Notes under the pieces: generated by a model
Seen by the model: the letters and a program-made list of their open reading frames with translations, nothing else
Databases searched by the model: none
Told to the model about the DNA's origin: nothing
From: Xanthobacteraceae bacterium
Lineage (GTDB): Bacteria; Pseudomonadota; Alphaproteobacteria; Rhizobiales; Xanthobacteraceae
Reading direction: 5' to 3'
Length of the DNA stretch: 14,484 nucleotides
Assembly (NCBI GenBank): GCA_025929595.1
Contig: JAICQA010000028.1
Location: 1-14,484, forward strand
Shown: positions 13,620 through 14,484 of the stretch, in pieces
How positions within the stretch are numbered: the stretch's first letter is position 1
Layout: every line of letters starts with the position of its first letter
Translations under genes and position numbers: made by a program

Positions 13620-13696
13620 TGGCGCGCCCGGAGAGATTCGAACTCCCGACCCTCAGATTCGAAGTCTGATGCTCTATCCAGCTGAGCTACGGGCGC
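13620..13696 (-). tRNA. tRNA-Arg (anticodon UCG)
   Basis: The 77-nt cloverleaf on the minus strand has a 7-bp acceptor stem (GCGCCCG / CGGGCGC), a D arm (GCTC...GAGC), an anticodon stem TCAGA/TCTGA with loop CTTCGAA, and a T arm (GGGAG, TTCGAAT, CTCTC with one G-U pair). The CCA end is genomically encoded (13622-13620). The anticodon TCG is at 13662-13660, so it reads CGA and probably CGG arginine codons. Confidence 0.97.
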
Positions 13697-13723
13697 GTGC
13701 CGCCCTTGGTTAGCCCAACCGGC

Positions 13724-13750
13724 GCGCGCGGGAAAGCGTGCCCCGCGCGC
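13724..13750 (-). terminator. GC-rich hairpin downstream of the CBS-domain gene
   Basis: GCGCGCGGG and CCCGCGCGC form a 9-bp all-G/C stem with a 9-nt loop, starting 16 nt after the CBS gene stop and before the tRNA gene on the same strand. There is no T-run, so it may slow or end transcription only partly. Confidence 0.4.
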
Positions 13751-13766
13751 CGTCGCTTAAAGTCGG

Positions 13767-14207
13767 CTAGACGCGACGCGGTACGCCGGATTCCTGCGCG
13801 ATGCCGCACAGCGCCTTGAGCGCCGCCTTCGCTCCTCCGGCGCCGTTGCGCGCCAGATCGGCGAGCGCGATGATTCCGACCATGCGCTTGTCGCGGTTCA
13901 GAACGGGGAGCCTGTGCACCTGATGCTTCGCCATCAGGTCCGCCGCTTCCTCCAGCGACTGATCCTCAAAGCAGTAGCAGATCTTCTCGGACATCGCGTC
14001 GCGCACCGTCATGTTGGTGGTGGACCGGCTTCCCGTCACCCCGCGCATGACGATGTCGCGATCGGTCACCATGCCGATGAGGCGATCGTTCTCACCCACC
14101 GGCAACGCGCCGATATCGTCCTTTTGCATTTTCTGCGCCGCGCTCCGCAGCTTCATGTCCGGATCGGCGAGATCGACGGAACGCGTCATTACCTCGGCGA
14201 TTTGCAT
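13767..14207 (-). CDS. Two-CBS-domain protein
   Basis: This is a 146-residue protein made almost wholly of a CBS (Bateman) pair. CBS1 spans about residues 5-58 (MTRSVDLADPDMKLRSAAQK, then ALPVGENDRLIGMVTDRDIV). CBS2 spans about 70-128 (VRDAMSEKICYCFEDQSLEE, then HRLPVLNRDKRMVGIIALAD). The C-terminal tail is short and basic. Such stand-alone CBS proteins bind adenine nucleotides and act as regulators; the partner is unknown. The ATG at 14207 has AGGAGG 5-6 nt upstream. An upstream in-frame extension to 14357 crosses the promoter and is rejected. An exact EcfG promoter at 14244-14268 places it in the general stress regulon. It is divergent from the DUF488 gene. Confidence 0.92.
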   Translation of the reverse strand: MQIAEVMTRSVDLADPDMKLRSAAQKMQKDDIGALPVGENDRLIGMVTDRDIVMRGVTGSRSTTNMTVRDAMSEKICYCFEDQSLEEAADLMAKHQVHRLPVLNRDKRMVGIIALADLARNGAGGAKAALKALCGIAQESGVPRRV

Positions 14208-14243
14208 GCGATCCTCCTGTGCTCCGTTTGAAGATGAAAATTC

Positions 14244-14268
14244 AACGGGGCATGCCGGACGATGTTCC
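14244..14268 (-). promoter_or_regulatory. EcfG (general stress response) promoter for the CBS-domain gene
   Basis: On the minus strand GGAAC (14268-14264) and CGTT (14247-14244) are separated by 16 bp, matching GGAAC-N16/17-CGTT exactly. Transcription would start near 14237, giving a leader of about 30 nt with the AGGAGG site just ahead of the ATG at 14207. Confidence 0.78.
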
Positions 14269-14317
14269 CGTTTCTGCCGGGAAGTCTGCATGTTCCCGAT
14301 CCGCAGATCGGGAACAT
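14262..14317. repeat. Three copies of ATGTTCCCG, two forming a 12-bp palindrome
   Basis: ATGTTCCCG occurs at 14262-14270 and 14290-14298, 28 bp apart, and inverted at 14309-14317. Copies two and three are part of a perfect inverted repeat (ATGTTCCCGATC / GATCGGGAACAT, 14290-14301 and 14306-14317, 4-nt loop). Copy one overlaps the -35 of the EcfG promoter. The cluster sits between the divergent CBS and DUF488 genes. Confidence 0.7.
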
Positions 14318-14393
14318 CACTGAGATGCGGCACGCGGTTCCCGCTCCACGAAACCAACGTTCTGACTCAGCGGTTTCCTCGCCGGAGGTCGTC

Positions 14394-14484
14394 TTGCGCA
14401 AGCATCCCGTTCAACAGGAAGCGCATTGGCCCGACGGTGCGATTTTCACGGTCGGACATTCAACGTTGCCGATCGAGCGTTTCA
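14394..14484 (+). CDS. DUF488-family protein (N-terminal part only)
   Basis: The last 30 codons of the window encode a short leader followed by GAIFTVGHSTLPIERF. The TVGHST motif with a following hydrophobic/acidic helix is the N-terminal signature of DUF488 proteins, whose function is not established. No ATG is available in frame nearby; TTG at 14394 is preferred because GGAGGT lies 4 nt upstream. The frame stays open further upstream, so another rare start cannot be excluded. The gene runs off the window edge and is divergent from the CBS-domain gene, sharing the region with the ATGTTCCCG repeats. Confidence 0.7.
   Translation, partial: MRKHPVQQEAHWPDGAIFTVGHSTLPIERF

Noticed and set aside
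13620..13696. tRNA-Arg as an integration site for a mobile element
   Set aside because: No integrase, no direct repeat of the tRNA 3' end and no change in gene character were seen in the window.
14311..14336. Plus-strand GGAAC as an EcfG promoter for the DUF488 gene
   Set aside because: At 16 or 17 bp downstream the sequence is ACGC or CGCG, not CGTT; the GGAAC is explained by the palindrome.

Overview
The window is GC-rich, with long open frames on both strands. The gene content points to an alphaproteobacterium, most likely of the order Hyphomicrobiales (Rhizobiales). The reasons are the phoR-pstS-pstC-pstA-pstB order behind a Pho box, two promoters matching the alphaproteobacterial stress sigma factor EcfG (GGAAC-N16/17-CGTT), a HisKA_2/HWE-like kinase, and an ArsR-SRPBCC gene pair. 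The species cannot be named from the sequence alone.

Region 1 (1-4568, minus strand) is the phosphate-starvation locus: phoR, then pstS, pstC, pstA and the first 47 codons of pstB. A three-unit Pho box lies just upstream of pstS, and a perfect 12-bp hairpin separates pstS from pstC. PhoR would sense phosphate through the PstSCAB transporter and, via PhoB (not in the window), activate pstS.

Region 2 (4717-8971) is a set of mostly unrelated housekeeping or accessory genes. It holds a secreted methionine-rich protein; a membrane protein of the MprF-flippase/UPF0104 type in convergent orientation; divergently from that, folE (GTP cyclohydrolase I) followed by a RibD-C/dihydrofolate reductase-like gene; and a convergent LLM-class flavin-dependent oxidoreductase.

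Region 3 (9276-12598) looks like a regulatory and stress island. It holds a Crp/Fnr regulator, a 27-residue membrane peptide gene with an EcfG promoter, a compact soluble histidine kinase, a decayed fragment of a second copy of the Crp/Fnr gene (missed by ORF calling because it is frameshifted), and a membrane fatty-acid desaturase with a TTG start.

Region 4 (12700-14484) holds an ArsR-type repressor and SRPBCC/AHSA1 pair, a tRNA-Arg(UCG) gene, a two-CBS-domain protein with an EcfG promoter, and the start of a divergent DUF488 gene. The ArsR start codon sits in the middle of a 26-bp perfect palindrome, and its transcript is probably leaderless.

No mobile element, CRISPR array or clearly new multi-gene system is visible. 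The most unusual signals are the Crp/Fnr remnant flanking the kinase, the operator-over-start-codon architecture, and the ATGTTCCCG repeats, one of which overlaps the -35 of the CBS gene.
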